This document shows, piece after piece, positions 1 to 8,886 of a DNA stretch of 64,000 nt; the first letter of the stretch is position 1, and every line of letters begins with the position of its first letter. The notes below the pieces were generated by a model, which did not search any database, was not told the origin of the DNA, and saw only the letters and a program-made list of their open reading frames with translations. This DNA is from Clostridia bacterium (GTDB taxonomy: Bacteria > Bacillota > Clostridia > Oscillospirales > Acutalibacteraceae), in the NCBI GenBank assembly GCA_017407755.1, contig JAFQVY010000018.1, forward strand, positions 1-64,000, in the 5' to 3' direction. The position numbers and the translations under genes were made by a program.

Positions 1-503
<503 letters not shown>

Positions 504-545
504 TTATTGGTTTTTATGTAAACTTATGGAGGTGAGCAAAAAATT

Positions 546-1457
546 ATGTTACTCACTCACAATTTTAAACCGAAAGGGTTGACCAAAATGCCTGACGATT
601 CAGGTAGTAAGCTTAAAGAAAATAAAAAACGCGAAGGTTTATTCGGCAGATTTTTCTCAAGTAAAAGCCACGAGGAAATCGTGCAGGAGGCTGAGGAGGA
701 AATTCTTTCCTTGGTTGAAGAAGGTCAGGAAAAGGGCGTTATAGGCGACTCCACAAAAAACATTATCGAAAACGTCTTTGACTTCGACGACACCGTTGCC
801 TCTGAAATTATGCGCCACCGCACGGAAATGACCGCTATTGAAGACACAGCAAAGCTTTCTGAAATTGTTGACACCGCCATTGAAAGCGGATATTCGAGAA
901 TTCCCGTTTATAAGGGCGATATCGACACCATAAAAGGCGTTCTTTACGTTAAGGATTTGCTCCCCTTCGTAGGCGCAAAGGTAGAGGGCTTTGAGCTTTC
1001 CAAAATCATCCGTGACGTTATGTTTGTGCCCAAAACCAAAAATTGCTCTGAGCTTTTTACTGAAATGACCAAAAAAAGAATTCAGATGGCAATTGTTGTG
1101 GACGAATACGGCGGCACCGAAGGACTTATTACCCTTGAGGACCTTATTGAGGATATTTTAGGCAACATACGCGATGAGTACGACAACGAAGAAGACGAGG
1201 TTAAAAAGCTTTCTGACAACCGCTTTACAGTTGAGGGCAGTGCCTCAATTGAAGATATAGCCAAGGAGCTTGACCTTGACATTCCCGAAACCGACTGCGA
1301 TACAGTAGCAGGCTTTATTCTCGAAAATTTGGGCAGAATTCCCGACGACAGCGAAACCCCCGAAGTTACCGTTAATAACGTTACTTTCAAAATTGACAAA
1401 ATCGAAGAAAGACGAATTCTTTGGGTAACTATTGAAAAACATAATATCGAAGAATAA
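546..1457 (+). CDS. CorC/HlyC-type CBS-pair protein
   Basis: A 303-residue soluble protein of the CorC (YbeX) family. A short N-terminal segment with a long helix (EEIVQEAEEEILSLVEEG) leads into the typical DFDDTVASEIMRHRTEM region. Two CBS domains follow (roughly residues 90-205, with SRIPVYKGDIDTIKGVLYVKD and the QMAIVVDEYGGTEGLITLED motif). The C-terminal CorC_HlyC FAD/transporter-associated domain spans about 220-300. It lacks the DUF21 membrane domain of CNNM-type transporters, so it resembles the short CorC proteins linked to Mg2+/Co2+ efflux or membrane integrity. Two starts are possible. The ATG at 546 follows GGAGGTGA by 10 bases; the ATG at 588 follows AAAGGG by 9 bases and starts MPDDSGS. 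The family is certain, the start is not, and the exact substrate is unknown. Confidence 0.85.
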   Translation: MLLTHNFKPKGLTKMPDDSGSKLKENKKREGLFGRFFSSKSHEEIVQEAEEEILSLVEEGQEKGVIGDSTKNIIENVFDFDDTVASEIMRHRTEMTAIEDTAKLSEIVDTAIESGYSRIPVYKGDIDTIKGVLYVKDLLPFVGAKVEGFELSKIIRDVMFVPKTKNCSELFTEMTKKRIQMAIVVDEYGGTEGLITLEDLIEDILGNIRDEYDNEEDEVKKLSDNRFTVEGSASIEDIAKELDLDIPETDCDTVAGFILENLGRIPDDSETPEVTVNNVTFKIDKIEERRILWVTIEKHNIEE

Positions 1458-1460
1458 ATA

Positions 1461-1490
1461 TAACCGCCTCAAGCTTGAGGCGGTTATTTT
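1461..1490. terminator. Bidirectional Rho-independent terminator
   Basis: The palindrome TAACCGCCTCAAGCTTGAGGCGGTTA (1461-1486) is followed by TTTT on the plus strand and preceded by A-rich sequence. It lies between the convergent ends of the CorC-like gene and the acetyltransferase gene. Confidence 0.85.
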
Positions 1491-2081
1491 TTAAAATTTC
1501 ATTTTCTTAAAATAATACTTTTTATCTTCCTCGGTGATTTCTCTGAGCACTCTGCAAGGGTTACCTGCAGCCACCACCATCGGTGGAATATCCTTTGTAA
1601 CAACACTGCCCGAACCGATTACCGAGCCTGAGCCGATAGTAACACCGGGGTTAACTATTACCCCTGCGCCAAGCCAGACATCATTGCCGATTTTAACCGG
1701 CATTGCATATTCAGCGACTGTCCTCATTTGAGGGTGGACAGGGTGGCCTGCGGCAGAAATGGTCACGTTAGGTGCAATAAGTACGTTGTCGCCGATTTCA
1801 ACCTTGTTGCAATCTAAAATTGTCAGATTAAAGTTTGCATAAAAATTTTCGCCAACGTGAATGTTATAGCCGTAATCGCAATGAAAAGGCGGCTCCATAT
1901 AAGCGTTTTCTTTACGGGAACCGAATATTTCAGTAATAAGCTTATCCCGCTTTTCACGCTCAGAGGGTCTTGAGTTATTAAAGTCATACACAAGCTCTCT
2001 GACTCTTGCTTTTTCGGCCTCAAGCTCCTCGTCAAAACCGACATAGGGAAGGCCTTCGAGCATTTTTTCTTTTTCTGTCAT
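1491..2081 (-). CDS. Maltose/galactoside O-acetyltransferase family protein (LbH fold)
   Basis: A 196-residue protein of the maltose/galactoside acetyltransferase family (Maa/LacA/NodL). The N-terminal Mac domain starts MTEKEKMLEG. Hexapeptide repeats then form a left-handed beta-helix (IGDNVLIAPNV, IGNDVWLGAGV, IGSGSVIGSGS), and the loop SAAGHPVHP carries the catalytic histidine. It would transfer acetyl from acetyl-CoA to a sugar hydroxyl; the true acceptor cannot be told. The start at 2081 is chosen because GAGGAAG lies 6 bases upstream and the preceding gene ends at 2083. A longer frame to 2108 would overlap that gene. It is probably co-transcribed with the CpXC gene. Confidence 0.88.
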   Translation of the reverse strand: MTEKEKMLEGLPYVGFDEELEAEKARVRELVYDFNNSRPSEREKRDKLITEIFGSRKENAYMEPPFHCDYGYNIHVGENFYANFNLTILDCNKVEIGDNVLIAPNVTISAAGHPVHPQMRTVAEYAMPVKIGNDVWLGAGVIVNPGVTIGSGSVIGSGSVVTKDIPPMVVAAGNPCRVLREITEEDKKYYFKKMKF

Positions 2082-2082
2082 A

Positions 2083-2775
2083 TTAATCTTCCTCAGAATT
2101 TTTGCCAAGCTGTTTCATTCGCTTGTAGCGGTAAAGCACGTTTTCTGCCCATTCGCGGTCAATTTTAATAAATCCGCTGATTTTCTTGTCCTTTATAGCA
2201 AGCTCAGACACAATGCCCACAGATTTGCCGTAAATTTCAAGGCGTGCAGACTGAACGTAAGGCTCACGCTCTTTACCCACAAAAAAGGTAAAGCCCATGG
2301 TGTTCTGCTCTCTGTCGTACATAGAAAGATATCCTTCTTCAACACGGCTTAAGCCGTATTTTTTAGCCACAATCTCGCTTATAACAAGCTTTGTGATTTC
2401 CACCGCCATATCATCTAAACCCGACTCAAAGATAAAAACCTTTTCCTTGAAAACGTTAAAGTCGGGCGCAAGTCGCTTTCTTATACCCTTAAGGCGTTCG
2501 TATTTCTGCTCAAGCTCAACGTCTTCAAGCTGAAAGCGGTCTGCTTCGGGAATAAGGTAAACCATAAAGCGGTTTTTCATATCGTTATATAAAAGAGGAT
2601 AGGTAAGCCTTGCCTCATATCCGCAGGCAGAACAACGCCATTTCAAAAGCTTTTCGTCTAAAATATCGCCTCTGAGGGTAGGCTCGTTGGTGGCGTTAAT
2701 GCTCATAAAAAGCTTTGCATCTGTGGTTTCACTGCACTTGGGGCAGGCAATTTTTTTGACAACTACATTTGCCAT
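2083..2775 (-). CDS. CpXC domain protein
   Basis: A 230-residue protein with an N-terminal zinc-ribbon-like module. It has CPKC near residue 10 and CSAC near residue 49, the layout of the CpXC family (four cysteines in two CxxC pairs, function unknown). The rest is a mixed alpha/beta region with no catalytic motif that I recognise. The start at 2775 (MANVVV) lies 9 bases after AAGGAG; an in-frame ATG at 2781 is too close to that ribosome site. It probably forms an operon with the downstream acetyltransferase gene (1-base gap). Confidence 0.8.
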   Translation of the reverse strand: MANVVVKKIACPKCSETTDAKLFMSINATNEPTLRGDILDEKLLKWRCSACGYEARLTYPLLYNDMKNRFMVYLIPEADRFQLEDVELEQKYERLKGIRKRLAPDFNVFKEKVFIFESGLDDMAVEITKLVISEIVAKKYGLSRVEEGYLSMYDREQNTMGFTFFVGKEREPYVQSARLEIYGKSVGIVSELAIKDKKISGFIKIDREWAENVLYRYKRMKQLGKNSEED

Positions 2776-2813
2776 ATTCATATACTCCTTAGAAAAACTA
2801 TGTATGCATCTTA

Positions 2814-2842
2814 ATTATAACACAAAAATCCTGTCAAACCAA
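2814..2842 (-). promoter_or_regulatory. Promoter for the CpXC gene
   Basis: A perfect minus-strand TATAAT (2814-2819) has TTGGTT (2837-2842) 17 bases upstream. The -35 is weak, so this is a moderate call. Confidence 0.4.
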
Positions 2843-2861
2843 TAGGCTGACAAAATTTTTA

Positions 2862-2890
2862 TTGATTTTAATGTAAAATAGTGAGATAAT
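2862..2890 (+). promoter_or_regulatory. Promoter for the amphipathic repeat protein
   Basis: TTGATT (2862-2867) and GATAAT (2885-2890) are separated by 17 bases and lie about 34 bases before the start codon at 2924. Confidence 0.55.
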
Positions 2891-2923
2891 ATAAAAGTAA
2901 GAAAAACAAAAAGGAGTTTAGCT

Positions 2924-3541
2924 ATGCTTAATACTTGCAAGGATATGTTCTTTTTAATGTGTGAAGCCGCTGAAGAAGGCATTCAGAAAGCCCGCATCAA
3001 GGCTCAGCAAAACAGAATCAAGGAAATTATCCGCATTGATAAAAACGAGTTGGAGTCCCTTTACGCCAAAATCGGCAGAATTGACGTTTTAGGCGGCGAC
3101 AGCAAGGCTCGCGAAGAGCTTGTAAGCTGCACAAAAAAGATTGAGGCAAGGATTTTACGTGCCGAGGTTCGCTATGAGATGCTTAAAAACGCCGCTTCTG
3201 TTGACGAATGCACCCGTGCTTTTGAAGAAAAGCTTTTGGACACGGTAGAAAGTGTTCGCCAGAACGTAGGGGACAAGGCAAAGGATATTAAAGTAAAAAT
3301 CAAGGACGCCTCTGAAGACCTTACCGCAAAGGCAGAAGACCTTACCATTAAGGCTAAGGACAAAGCCGCCGACCTTAAAATCAAGGCTCAGGACAAGCTT
3401 TCCAAGACTGCGCCTGAAAAAGCCAAAGAGGAAATCAACGCCGACGAGCAGGTGCTTGAAAACGTTGACGATATACTAAAAAGAATTGAAGACACCATAA
3501 ATTCAGTAGACGAAGAATCTGCCGAGGAATTCAAATTTTAA
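2924..3541 (+). CDS. Lysine-rich amphipathic repeat protein, unknown function
   Basis: A 205-residue protein with no recognised family. Residues 1-105 are helical and charged, with a cysteine-containing N-terminus. Residues 110-165 are a run of degenerate 7/11-residue repeats built on D-L-x-x-K-A (EDLTAKA, EDLTIKA, ADLKIKA). This is the pattern of LEA-like or apolipoprotein-like amphipathic helices that coat membranes or protect proteins. The C-terminus is acidic. There is no signal peptide or membrane segment. AAGGAG lies 8 bases before the ATG. It is monocistronic, with its own promoter and a strong terminator after it. A stress- or envelope-associated coiled-coil protein is one reading, but that is inference only. 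Confidence 0.75.
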   Translation: MLNTCKDMFFLMCEAAEEGIQKARIKAQQNRIKEIIRIDKNELESLYAKIGRIDVLGGDSKAREELVSCTKKIEARILRAEVRYEMLKNAASVDECTRAFEEKLLDTVESVRQNVGDKAKDIKVKIKDASEDLTAKAEDLTIKAKDKAADLKIKAQDKLSKTAPEKAKEEINADEQVLENVDDILKRIEDTINSVDEESAEEFKF

Positions 3542-3552
3542 TATGTAACAGA

Positions 3553-3579
3553 AAAGCCTCTCCCAAAAGGAGAGGCTTT
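3553..3579. terminator. Bidirectional terminator
   Basis: The 11-bp stem AAAGCCTCTCC / GGAGAGGCTTT has a 5-base loop. It lies between the amphipathic repeat protein gene (+) and the PAP2 gene (-). Confidence 0.8.
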
Positions 3580-3583
3580 AGTT

Positions 3584-4141
3584 TTACCCTAAAAATTCCT
3601 GTAAAAAAGGAATAAGCTTCGTAAAATCTGTGACTATTTTTGAAAGAACACCGCAGGCTACGCCTACCACAACACCGCCGCAAACGTCTGAGAAATAGTG
3701 AACTCTCAGGTAAATTCTCGAAAAGGAAATAAGGCTTGCAACAATAAGTGCAGGCAGCCATATAATGGCGGTACAGTTAAATATGAGCCCCACCGCAACG
3801 GAAATACTTGTAGAGGTATGACCCGAAGGGAAAGAGGAGTGCTTTGGGGAGCGGATAATAAGCTCGTCCTGACTTAAAAGCTCAGATGGTCTTGTTCTGC
3901 CAACGATATTTTTGATTAAAACCTCGCCAACCATAAGACCGAAAAACATAGACATAAGTATGTTAAGTCCAATAAAACGGCTTCCCTTGCTTATGAAAAA
4001 GGGCACTGAAAGTATCCACCAAAAAACACCTGCATTGCCAAGCATTGTAATAAGGTGGACTATTATATTATTTGTTCTCGAATGCAGGGCTGTAACCTTA
4101 TTGAGTACATAACGGTCAGCCTTTTCAAACATCTTTCTCAC
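3584..4141 (-). CDS. PAP2-family membrane phosphatase
   Basis: A 185-residue integral membrane lipid phosphatase. All three PAP2 motifs are present: K77-x6-R84-P, PSGH at 105-108, and S141-R-x5-H148-x3-D152. Several hydrophobic helices surround them. Family members dephosphorylate undecaprenyl pyrophosphate, phosphatidylglycerol-phosphate or phosphatidic acid; the substrate cannot be assigned here. The start is a GTG at 4141, 7 bases after GGAG. It follows rpe by 17 bases on the same strand and may be the last gene of the rlmB/pseudo-ATPase/rpe transcript. Confidence 0.88.
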   Translation of the reverse strand: MRKMFEKADRYVLNKVTALHSRTNNIIVHLITMLGNAGVFWWILSVPFFISKGSRFIGLNILMSMFFGLMVGEVLIKNIVGRTRPSELLSQDELIIRSPKHSSFPSGHTSTSISVAVGLIFNCTAIIWLPALIVASLISFSRIYLRVHYFSDVCGGVVVGVACGVLSKIVTDFTKLIPFLQEFLG

Positions 4142-4158
4142 AGTAAATCTCCTGCCCC

Positions 4159-4812
4159 TTAAATTTCACAAAGCGCCTTTAGCTCGCTTATTTTTTTGGC
4201 GGCATCCTCTGCCTTGAAAACCGCAGTGCCCGCAACGGCAACGTCAACTCCTGCTTTTGCGGCAGTTGCTATGGTCTCGTCGGAAATTCCGCCGTCTGCT
4301 TCAATTAAAAAGTCAAGGGAAAGCTCTTCTCTTTTTGCCTTTAGTGCCTCAACCTTAGGCATCATATCTGCCATAAAGCTTTGTCCCCCAAAGCCGGGCT
4401 CAACGGTCATTACAAGCACCATATAAAGGTCAGCAAGGTAAGGGAAAACCTCCTCAACAGGGGTATTTGGCTTTATTACAAGGCCTGCCTTAGTGCCAAA
4501 GGACTTGATTTTATCTATGGTTTCTTTTATATCTGAGTCGCTTTCAACGTGGAAAGTAATAATATCGGCACCTGCCTTGGCAAAGTCTTCGATATACTTT
4601 AAAGGCTCTGAAATCATAAGGTGAACGTCAAAAGGCTTGTCACTGTACTTTCTTACAAACTTAATAACAGGTGCGCCAAAGGTAAGGTTTGGCACAAAAT
4701 GAGCGTCCATAATATCAAGGTGCATCATATCGGCACCTGCTTTGTCCATTCTTGCAATTTCTTCGCCAAAGCGTGAAAAATCGCAGGAAAGAAGCGAGGG
4801 AGCTATTAACAT
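4159..4812 (-). CDS. rpe: Ribulose-phosphate 3-epimerase
   Basis: A 217-residue TIM-barrel enzyme that interconverts ribulose-5-phosphate and xylulose-5-phosphate in the pentose phosphate pathway. Family signatures are present: APSLLSCDFSRFGEEI at the start, MMHLDIMDAHFVPN (metal-binding H and D), VHLMI, VEPGFGGQSF and EADGGI near the phosphate site. Length is normal. AAGGAGG lies 8 bases before the ATG. It is 12 bases downstream of the pseudo-P-type ATPase gene. Confidence 0.96.
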   Translation of the reverse strand: MLIAPSLLSCDFSRFGEEIARMDKAGADMMHLDIMDAHFVPNLTFGAPVIKFVRKYSDKPFDVHLMISEPLKYIEDFAKAGADIITFHVESDSDIKETIDKIKSFGTKAGLVIKPNTPVEEVFPYLADLYMVLVMTVEPGFGGQSFMADMMPKVEALKAKREELSLDFLIEADGGISDETIATAAKAGVDVAVAGTAVFKAEDAAKKISELKALCEI

Positions 4813-4824
4813 AAAATTACCTCC

Positions 4825-7392
4825 TTATGATTTTTGAATAAGCGGAGCAACAATAGCCGAAACGCTCCAGAAAAGCACATAAAGCAAAATTTTTATTGCA
4901 CCCAGAGAGCCTACTCCTGCCCAAAGGGTAATGGCGGCTGTTACAAGCACACCCAAAACAACGCCGATAAGCTCAATAACCACGGCAAGGGAAATGTTGG
5001 ATTTTATTCTTACACAGCCCGAAAGTGCTCTTAAGAAAGGCAAGAAGGAACCGCGGGTAGCAAGATATGCACGGGAAGTATCCTCTTTCTGAGAAGAAAC
5101 CTCCTCACAGACATTGCCAAGACCTGTAGAAAGCACCTTGACGCTTCTAAAGAAAATACCAAAATCTTCGGCGATTTTTTCGGAAGTAATATTGGGGTCA
5201 GAGGTACGAACCAGTAGATTAATTCCGTTTGCCTCAGCACGCTGAAGCTCCTCGGCAATTCTTAAGGTTGAGCTGTAGGTTGTAACAAACATAGCAACTG
5301 CTCTTGAGCCTTTTGCAAAGTAGGTTTTCTGTCTGCCCTCTTTCATATACTGCTCTTCGCCCGAAAGAGAGGGTGCGGTAACACCGAATTTTTCCAAAAG
5401 CTCGGCACTGCCTACCAAAAGCCTTTCGCCCTTGACCCAGCCAACTAAACCCAGCTTGTCCTCATACATAACGCTTTCAACCTTAGGAAGATTTCCGCCG
5501 TGGTTGTCCACAACGTTGTCAAACACAGAGGCAAGGGGGCTTTTTGCTTCTCTGAGCACTGCGGCACAGGCAAGAAAGCCTTCTTCGATTTTATTGTTGT
5601 CAAATGCCTTTACGCCGTTTAAGGTAATGCTTCCTGCAGGATAAAGGTCAGATGCCTCGCACATAACGGCTTTAGTGTCGCAGAACTGGCGAACCGAGGG
5701 GTAGCCTGCAATCATTGCATTTTTTCTGAGCACCTCACTGCAAAGCTTTCGCATAGGAATATTTACCGACAAAAGGTTTGCCGCAGGCACGCTTACGGCA
5801 CACATAACCGCAAGAGCTGAGAAAGCGCCTAAAACGTCGCCGCCTGAAAGAATTCCGTAAAGAACCGCCACAAAAAGAGAACAAAGAATTGCCACCGGTG
5901 CAATTTTTCCCGACATATCCTCCGAAGGGTCGGGAGCGTAGGAAATTTTAAGATAATCCGAAAGAAAATCGCTTTCTACCTGAAAAGCCACAATAGGCTT
6001 GCCCACGGTACCGCTCATAAGCTTTTTGGCGATATCCTCGTTTACATATATCTTGCCCGAATATGTGGGAGCTTTTTGTGTAACAAATTTGAAATTATCC
6101 TTAACTCTGAGCACCATGAAAAGCTTGCCCAAAGAATTTGCCAAAAGCAGAAGCGCAACCACCACGGCGTAAAGGTGCATACTGCCCTTTGAAAAGCTTG
6201 TGGAGGTGAAAATGGAAATTCCGCCCTGAATGATACCTGCAACAGCGGCAATGGCAACGCCTGTGTCGGAATTGCCCTTGAACTTTTTAAGAGGAGTAAG
6301 ACCGTTTAATATAGCAACTCGGCAAATAAAGCAACCCGATGCAAGAAGCAAGGTGCTTATAAGTGCCATTACAATTGAAACTGCATCGTTAAAATTCTTG
6401 CCCACAACCGCAGTAACAATGGAAAGTGCAAAAAGCAAAAGGGTAATAACGCCCATAAACACAGAATTTATGAACATTTTGCGGATGTTAAGGTTGATTT
6501 CCTGCATAATTGAAGAGGTATCCTGACGGCTTTTGTAATCCTCAATCTGCACGGTTTTCTCGCGGAAATCGTCGGTATCTTCTTCGCCGTTGCTGAAAAA
6601 GCCTGTGATTTTGCCTAAAATGCCCGAAGCAACGGTGCGGGGAGTTTTCTCTTCTTCCTCTAAAGGCTCCCTTTCCTCTTCGGGAGTAAGACGCTGGGAA
6701 ATAACAGGATTAGGGGAGGCTATGTACTTTTTATACTCGTTTTCAACTACTGCCGAAAACTTGCCTGCCCTTACGTGAACCTTTTCAACCTTGCTTTCGT
6801 GCTGATAAACAGGCACACGCGAAACAACGGTCTGAGCAGAAGACACCGGCTTTGCCTTGCCAAAAAGCTTTTCAAATTCGCTTTCGGTTTCTTTTTTAGG
6901 CTCAGAGGCTTCTTCTTGCTCTGCCTCTGCCTCAGCCTGAGGCTCAGACTGTGCAGGCTTTTCTTCACTGTCCAAATCTATGTCAATGGTGTCAATATCC
7001 TGTATGTTAACAGGCTTGATGTCAAAGTTTTCTACGTTTTCTACTATGTCCTCGGAAATCTTTGTGCCCTCCTCATATTCGGGAGTAAGGGTTACTGCCA
7101 CCTCAGGCTCTTTTTCTTCCTCTGTCTTTTCCTGAGGCTCTTCTTCCTTAACCTGTGGCTGAGTCTCTTCGTCGTCTTCAATATCAAGAGGGTTCTGATT
7201 TGTATATCTTACTTCCTTGCTTTTGTTTGAGTAAATTTCCTCGGCACCTGCGGTAGCCCTGTGACGCTTAACCTTGTTAAGCTTTAAAGCCTCCATCTCC
7301 ATCTTTTCTTTCTCAGACAGATAGCGGGTTTCTTCGATAATGGAGTCTATCATATTATCTTTACTCTGAATATCCTTAATTTCGTCGCTCAT
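4825..7392 (-). CDS. Degenerate (pseudo) P-type ATPase-like membrane protein with acidic N-terminus
   Basis: An 855-residue protein. Residues 1-300 are hydrophilic and very rich in Glu/Asp and Pro, probably disordered. From about 305 there are membrane segments (near 308-330, 338-360, 377-397, 406-426, 498-516, 520-545, 801-822, 829-850). The order follows P1B-type ATPases. A TM4-like stretch has VPA where CPC normally stands (533-537). Next comes a region aligned with the phosphorylation site in which DKTGT is replaced by E579-A-S-D-L. An N-domain-like part then has GLVGWVKGERLLVG (648-661) and K-S-P in place of S-E-H-P. TSDPN (730-734) replaces TGDN, and the GDGxND hinge is missing. I therefore infer a catalytically dead relative of unknown function. 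It lies between rlmB and rpe; the 5' RBS is AAGGAAG. Family placement is inference from motif order. Confidence 0.78.
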   Translation of the reverse strand: MSDEIKDIQSKDNMIDSIIEETRYLSEKEKMEMEALKLNKVKRHRATAGAEEIYSNKSKEVRYTNQNPLDIEDDEETQPQVKEEEPQEKTEEEKEPEVAVTLTPEYEEGTKISEDIVENVENFDIKPVNIQDIDTIDIDLDSEEKPAQSEPQAEAEAEQEEASEPKKETESEFEKLFGKAKPVSSAQTVVSRVPVYQHESKVEKVHVRAGKFSAVVENEYKKYIASPNPVISQRLTPEEEREPLEEEEKTPRTVASGILGKITGFFSNGEEDTDDFREKTVQIEDYKSRQDTSSIMQEINLNIRKMFINSVFMGVITLLLFALSIVTAVVGKNFNDAVSIVMALISTLLLASGCFICRVAILNGLTPLKKFKGNSDTGVAIAAVAGIIQGGISIFTSTSFSKGSMHLYAVVVALLLLANSLGKLFMVLRVKDNFKFVTQKAPTYSGKIYVNEDIAKKLMSGTVGKPIVAFQVESDFLSDYLKISYAPDPSEDMSGKIAPVAILCSLFVAVLYGILSGGDVLGAFSALAVMCAVSVPAANLLSVNIPMRKLCSEVLRKNAMIAGYPSVRQFCDTKAVMCEASDLYPAGSITLNGVKAFDNNKIEEGFLACAAVLREAKSPLASVFDNVVDNHGGNLPKVESVMYEDKLGLVGWVKGERLLVGSAELLEKFGVTAPSLSGEEQYMKEGRQKTYFAKGSRAVAMFVTTYSSTLRIAEELQRAEANGINLLVRTSDPNITSEKIAEDFGIFFRSVKVLSTGLGNVCEEVSSQKEDTSRAYLATRGSFLPFLRALSGCVRIKSNISLAVVIELIGVVLGVLVTAAITLWAGVGSLGAIKILLYVLFWSVSAIVAPLIQKS

Positions 7393-7413
7393 ATTTTCAC
7401 TTCCTTTAAAACT

Positions 7414-8160
7414 TTATCTGTTGCCTGCAACGGCATACATAAGCACTCCTGCGGCAACTGAGGCGTTAAGGGAATTAAGCTTGCCCTTCATAGGCAAAGA
7501 CACGATAACGTCGCATTTTTCACGAACAAGTCTGCCTATTCCTTTGCCCTCGTTTCCGATAACAAGGGCAACAGCGCCGGAAAGGTCGCATTTTCTGAAA
7601 TCTTCGCCGTTCATATCGGCACCAAACACCCAAACGCCTTTTTCCTTTAAGGTGTCAAGGGTAGAGGGAATATTCGCAACGCGCACCACGGGCACATATT
7701 CAACTGCACCTGCACTTACCTTGCCAACGGTAAAAGTAAGGGAAGCACTGCGCCTGCTTGGAATAATTACACCGTGAGCGCCTGAGCATTCGGCTGTACG
7801 GATAATTGCACCTAAGTTGTGCGGGTCTTCAATTTCGTCAAGAACAATTATAAAAGGCTCCTCGCCACGCTCAGCTGCAAGGGCAAAAATATCTTCAAGC
7901 TCTTTGTATTCACATACTGCCGCAATTGCCGCAATGCCCTGATGAGTACCGTGAGCACACATATAATCAAGCTTTTTGGGGTCAACCTCTTTTATGCGGA
8001 TTTTTCGCTCTCTTGCCTTTGCAAGTATGCCTTTTATTGCTCCGCTTTGACTGCCCTTCGCCACCAGCACAGAATCAATTGTCCTGCCTGAACGTATGGC
8101 TTCAGAAACAGGGTTTCTGCCAAAGATTATGTCGTCCCTTTCGTTTTTTGCATTTTCCAT
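7414..8160 (-). CDS. rlmB: TrmH/SpoU-type RNA 2'-O-ribose methyltransferase (RlmB-like)
   Basis: A 248-residue SPOUT-class enzyme. The N-terminal substrate-binding domain (IIFGRNPVSEAIRSG, residues 11-25) precedes the catalytic knotted domain, with motif 1 LDEIEDPHNLGAIIRTAECSG, motif 2 ALVIGNEGKGI and motif 3 LPMKGKLNSLNASVAAGVL. RlmB methylates G2251 of 23S rRNA in E. coli; the Firmicutes homologue YacO/TrmH may have another RNA target. The ATG at 8160 follows GAAAGGGA by 6 bases. It is first in a minus-strand run with the pseudo-P-type ATPase and rpe genes. Confidence 0.93.
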   Translation of the reverse strand: MENAKNERDDIIFGRNPVSEAIRSGRTIDSVLVAKGSQSGAIKGILAKARERKIRIKEVDPKKLDYMCAHGTHQGIAAIAAVCEYKELEDIFALAAERGEEPFIIVLDEIEDPHNLGAIIRTAECSGAHGVIIPSRRSASLTFTVGKVSAGAVEYVPVVRVANIPSTLDTLKEKGVWVFGADMNGEDFRKCDLSGAVALVIGNEGKGIGRLVREKCDVIVSLPMKGKLNSLNASVAAGVLMYAVAGNR

Positions 8161-8236
8161 TTATATTCCCTTTCCAATCGACATTATTATACATAGTAAT
8201 CATACCATATAAAATAGATTTTGAAAACAGGTATTT

Positions 8237-8827
8237 TTAAAAAATATCTATATTTTTTAAGGCATCTATGGCAAAAGCTCCCATATCAATATTTTTTGGT
8301 GTAACGCCAAAGCCGCCTGTAATAACATCGCGGAAAAGCTCAACCTCAGGCGGATAATAGGTAAAGCACAAAAGCATCATCAGAATAAGAAACAAAAACA
8401 TAACGCTTGTTAAGAAATACTTTTCAAAATTTTTCTCTGACTTATATATACCATAAGACACTAAAAAGCCCAAAACCGACGCCAAAAATCCAATCAGCAA
8501 ATCCACAACGAGCGCAGGCTTTTTTACAAAAAACGTATATGAATAGTAAGCAATCGGAATGAACCCTCCCTGCACCAAAGCACCCATGGTTTTTGAGACA
8601 ACAAACCGCTTAAGCAAAGGCTTTGCCCACAAAAGCTCTATGAAAGCGTAAAAAAGATAGGCTATGGTAAAAATTTTGATGTGCTCCCATATACTTTCGT
8701 TAACTGCCGCAAAAAGGGACGTAAGCACAGAAGGGTATAAATAATAGAGAAAATGCAAAAGCGTTGCAAGTAAAAATACTACGAAAGCACCTGCAATTTC
8801 CAGTCTTTTAAAAAGCTTTTCAGACAT
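8237..8827 (-). CDS. DUF6512-type polytopic membrane protein
   Basis: A 196-residue membrane protein with about six hydrophobic helices. The motif VNESIWEHIKIF, after the second helix, is characteristic of small Clostridia membrane proteins classed as DUF6512; function unknown. The Shine-Dalgarno sequence GGGGGGA (8833-8839) is part of an inverted repeat (8836-8867) that could mask it. The GC-poor gap downstream to rlmB carries no other gene. Confidence 0.72.
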   Translation of the reverse strand: MSEKLFKRLEIAGAFVVFLLATLLHFLYYLYPSVLTSLFAAVNESIWEHIKIFTIAYLFYAFIELLWAKPLLKRFVVSKTMGALVQGGFIPIAYYSYTFFVKKPALVVDLLIGFLASVLGFLVSYGIYKSEKNFEKYFLTSVMFLFLILMMLLCFTYYPPEVELFRDVITGGFGVTPKNIDMGAFAIDALKNIDIF

Positions 8828-8835
8828 AAAAATCC

Positions 8836-8867
8836 CCCCGAATAAAATTAATAAAATATATTCGGGG
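8836..8867 (-). promoter_or_regulatory. Leader hairpin overlapping a ribosome binding site
   Basis: CCCCGAATA (8836-8844) and TATTCGGGG (8859-8867) form a 9-bp stem with a 14-base loop just before the DUF6512 gene. In the minus-strand transcript the 3' arm contains the only ribosome binding site. It may regulate translation, or it may be an imperfect terminator of the upstream small gene. Confidence 0.5.
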
Positions 8868-8886
8868 AGTAAAAAATTAATGATAT

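Noticed and set aside
6775..7230. 151-codon plus-strand open frame
   Set aside because: Antisense of the Glu/Pro-rich N-terminus of the pseudo-P-type ATPase; the Leu/Phe-rich translation reflects GAA/GAG codons read backwards, with no ribosome site.
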